Assembly (NCBI GenBank): GCA_934132925.1
Contig: CAKPAL010000041.1
Coordinates: 1-6,771 of the forward strand
Reading direction: 5' to 3'
Length of the DNA stretch: 6,771 nucleotides
Origin: an uncultured Bacilli bacterium
GTDB taxonomy: Bacteria > Bacillota_I > Bacilli_A > RF39 > UBA660
Part shown: positions 6,171-6,771 of the stretch, one piece after another
Numbering within the stretch: position 1 is the stretch's first letter
How the letters are laid out: each line of letters opens with the position of its first letter
Position numbers and translations under genes: made by a program
Notes under the pieces: model-generated
Database searches by the model: none
The model's input: only the letters and a program-made list of their open reading frames with translations
What the model was told of the DNA's origin: nothing

Positions 6171-6584
6171 TTATACTTTTTCTACTAAAAATTTCATAAA
6201 CATAAAATTAGTAACCATCGTAAATGGTGTAACTATAATTTTTGCTAATATCTTAGAATAATTAACAAATAATTCAATATTACTACCAGTTAAATCTTTT
6301 GCTATTAAATTAATAATAGTTGAACTAATTAAAACAATTATAACCTGATATAAAACATATACAACATATTTTTTTTTGATATTAAATTTATTATTCATAT
6401 TAACAAAAATATTTTTAGTAGAAGTTAAATAAACAAACGTAACCGCAACAAAAGAACTAATAATATTCGCTAATATAGTATAAACACCAAAATATGTTAA
6501 TAAAGAGAATATACACATATCAATAATCCAACCTAATCCAGATAAACCAAAAAATTTAAAAGCTTGAATAATTATCTTTTTCAA
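6171..6584 (-). CDS. GtrA-family membrane protein (putative lipid-linked sugar flippase), 137 aa, TTG start
   Basis: This is a small integral membrane protein with four predicted helices (about 12-32, 36-56, 72-95 and 107-130) separated by short basic loops. Its length, topology, N-terminal FKFFGLSGLGWIID (9-22) and C-terminal TNFMFMKFLVEK (125-136) match the GtrA/GtcA family. Family knowledge: these proteins are thought to help move polyprenyl-phosphate-bound sugars across the membrane for O-antigen or teichoic acid glycosylation, working beside a GT2 enzyme and a membrane transferase. Both partner types occur in this operon. The start is TTG at 6584-6582, supported by GAAGGTGA (6597-6590) a few bases upstream; no better-placed ATG or GTG is visible. 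It is the first gene of the operon, about 48 bases after the predicted transcript start. The TTG start may lower its translation relative to its neighbours (inference). Confidence 0.9.
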   Translation of the reverse strand: MKKIIIQAFKFFGLSGLGWIIDMCIFSLLTYFGVYTILANIISSFVAVTFVYLTSTKNIFVNMNNKFNIKKKYVVYVLYQVIIVLISSTIINLIAKDLTGSNIELFVNYSKILAKIIVTPFTMVTNFMFMKFLVEKV

Positions 6585-6589
6585 CTAAA

Positions 6590-6597
6590 TCACCTTC
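6590..6597 (-). promoter_or_regulatory. Ribosome binding site supporting the TTG start of the GtrA gene
   Basis: GAAGGTGA on the minus strand precedes TTG 6584 by five bases. The match to the 16S tail and correct spacing decide for the non-ATG start. Confidence 0.72.
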
Positions 6598-6638
6598 AAA
6601 CAAAAATCGACAAAAAACAACAACAATGTTCTATCAAA

Positions 6639-6667
6639 ATTATACTATTTTTTTAGTCTATTTTCAA
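6639..6667 (-). promoter_or_regulatory. Sigma-A-type promoter of the six-gene operon
   Basis: On the minus strand TTGAAA (6667-6662) and a perfect TATAAT (6644-6639) are separated by 17 bases. A/T tracts immediately upstream could serve as an UP element. The expected start near 6632 gives a leader of about 48 bases before the TTG codon, too short for a known riboswitch. No clear operator is visible next to it. Confidence 0.78.
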
Positions 6668-6673
6668 TACAAT

Positions 6674-6696
6674 ATAAAAAGAATATTACTTTTTAT
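6674..6696. repeat. Small AT-only inverted repeat upstream of the operon promoter
   Basis: ATAAAAAG (6674-6681) pairs with CTTTTTAT (6689-6696) around a seven-base centre. It lies seven bases upstream of the -35 element. It could be a weak terminator for an upstream gene, a protein-binding site or chance. Support is limited because the DNA is so AT-rich. Confidence 0.3.
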
Positions 6697-6721
6697 TCTA
6701 GAGAAATCAATCATATGTTAC

Positions 6722-6771
6722 ACTTTTTTATAAAAAGTTCTTTTCTGCCTATAGACATATTATAAAAAAGT
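6722..6771. repeat. Perfect 11-bp inverted repeat at the right window edge
   Basis: ACTTTTTTATA (6722-6732) is the exact reverse complement of TATAAAAAAGT (6761-6771). The left arm can alternatively fold locally with AAAAAGT at 6732-6738 (7-bp stem). The right arm overlaps an isolated minus-strand TATAAT (6764-6759) whose -35 would lie outside the window. Possible roles are an operator, alternative hairpins or an upstream terminator; none can be decided. Confidence 0.4.

Noticed and set aside
6585..6638. Riboswitch or T-box in the operon leader
   Set aside because: Only about 48 bases lie between the predicted transcript start and the TTG codon, with no conserved elements or terminator-like fold.
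1..6771. Mycoplasma-like code with TGA as tryptophan
   Set aside because: Tryptophans that I translated, including those in the tagO-like gene and in WPGVW of the GT-C protein, use TGG, and the frames read through normally with TAA/TAG stops.
1..6771. tRNA, rRNA, CRISPR array or insertion sequence
   Set aside because: No cloverleaf-like GC-rich stretch, regular spaced repeats, transposase motif or terminal repeats of an IS were seen.

Overview
The window looks like a chromosomal segment of a very AT-rich, low-GC Gram-positive bacterium (Bacillota, perhaps a gut Clostridia or Bacilli lineage). The grounds are base composition, strong consensus Shine-Dalgarno sites (AGGAGG-type), near-consensus sigma-A promoters, use of ATG and TTG starts, TGG for Trp and TAA/TAG stops, and a TagO/WecA-type gene at the left edge. 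The genus cannot be read from the sequence. Every gene lies on the minus strand, so transcription runs from right to left.

Layout in transcription order: positions 6585-6771 form the upstream regulatory region, with a promoter at 6639-6667. A tight six-gene operon follows: (1) a GtrA-type four-helix membrane protein, 6171-6584; (2) a DPM1-like family 2 glycosyltransferase, 5332-6144; (3) a sugar-phosphate nucleotidyltransferase-like protein, 4599-5345; (4) a fusion of an LPG-synthase-type/UPF0104 membrane domain with a phosphotransferase (APH/choline-kinase fold), 2692-4599; (5) a beta-phosphoglucomutase/phosphatase-like HAD protein, 2138-2692; (6) a large polytopic GT-C-like membrane protein, 555-2123. 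A hairpin terminator closes the operon at 486-522. Next come a second promoter (426-454) and the first 130 codons of a tagO/wecA-type gene that runs off the left edge.

Inferred working model: genes 1, 2 and 6 form the classical three-component scheme, in which a GT2 loads a sugar onto a lipid carrier, GtrA helps move it across the membrane and a GT-C enzyme transfers it to an outside acceptor. Genes 3, 4 and 5 look like a kinase, a nucleotidyltransferase and a HAD phosphatase/mutase that could make an activated donor or a phospho-substituent, with the kinase tethered to a flippase-like membrane domain. The neighbouring tagO-type gene starts undecaprenyl-PP-linked polymers, so the acceptor may be a teichoic-acid-like or other cell-wall glycopolymer. 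Operon and protein families are well supported; substrates and the final product are not determinable here.

The operon is much more AT-rich than the tagO fragment (hand counts of sampled 60-base lines: about 19% versus 32% G+C), consistent with an accessory surface-polysaccharide locus beside a core gene. The most unusual element is the membrane-domain/kinase fusion.
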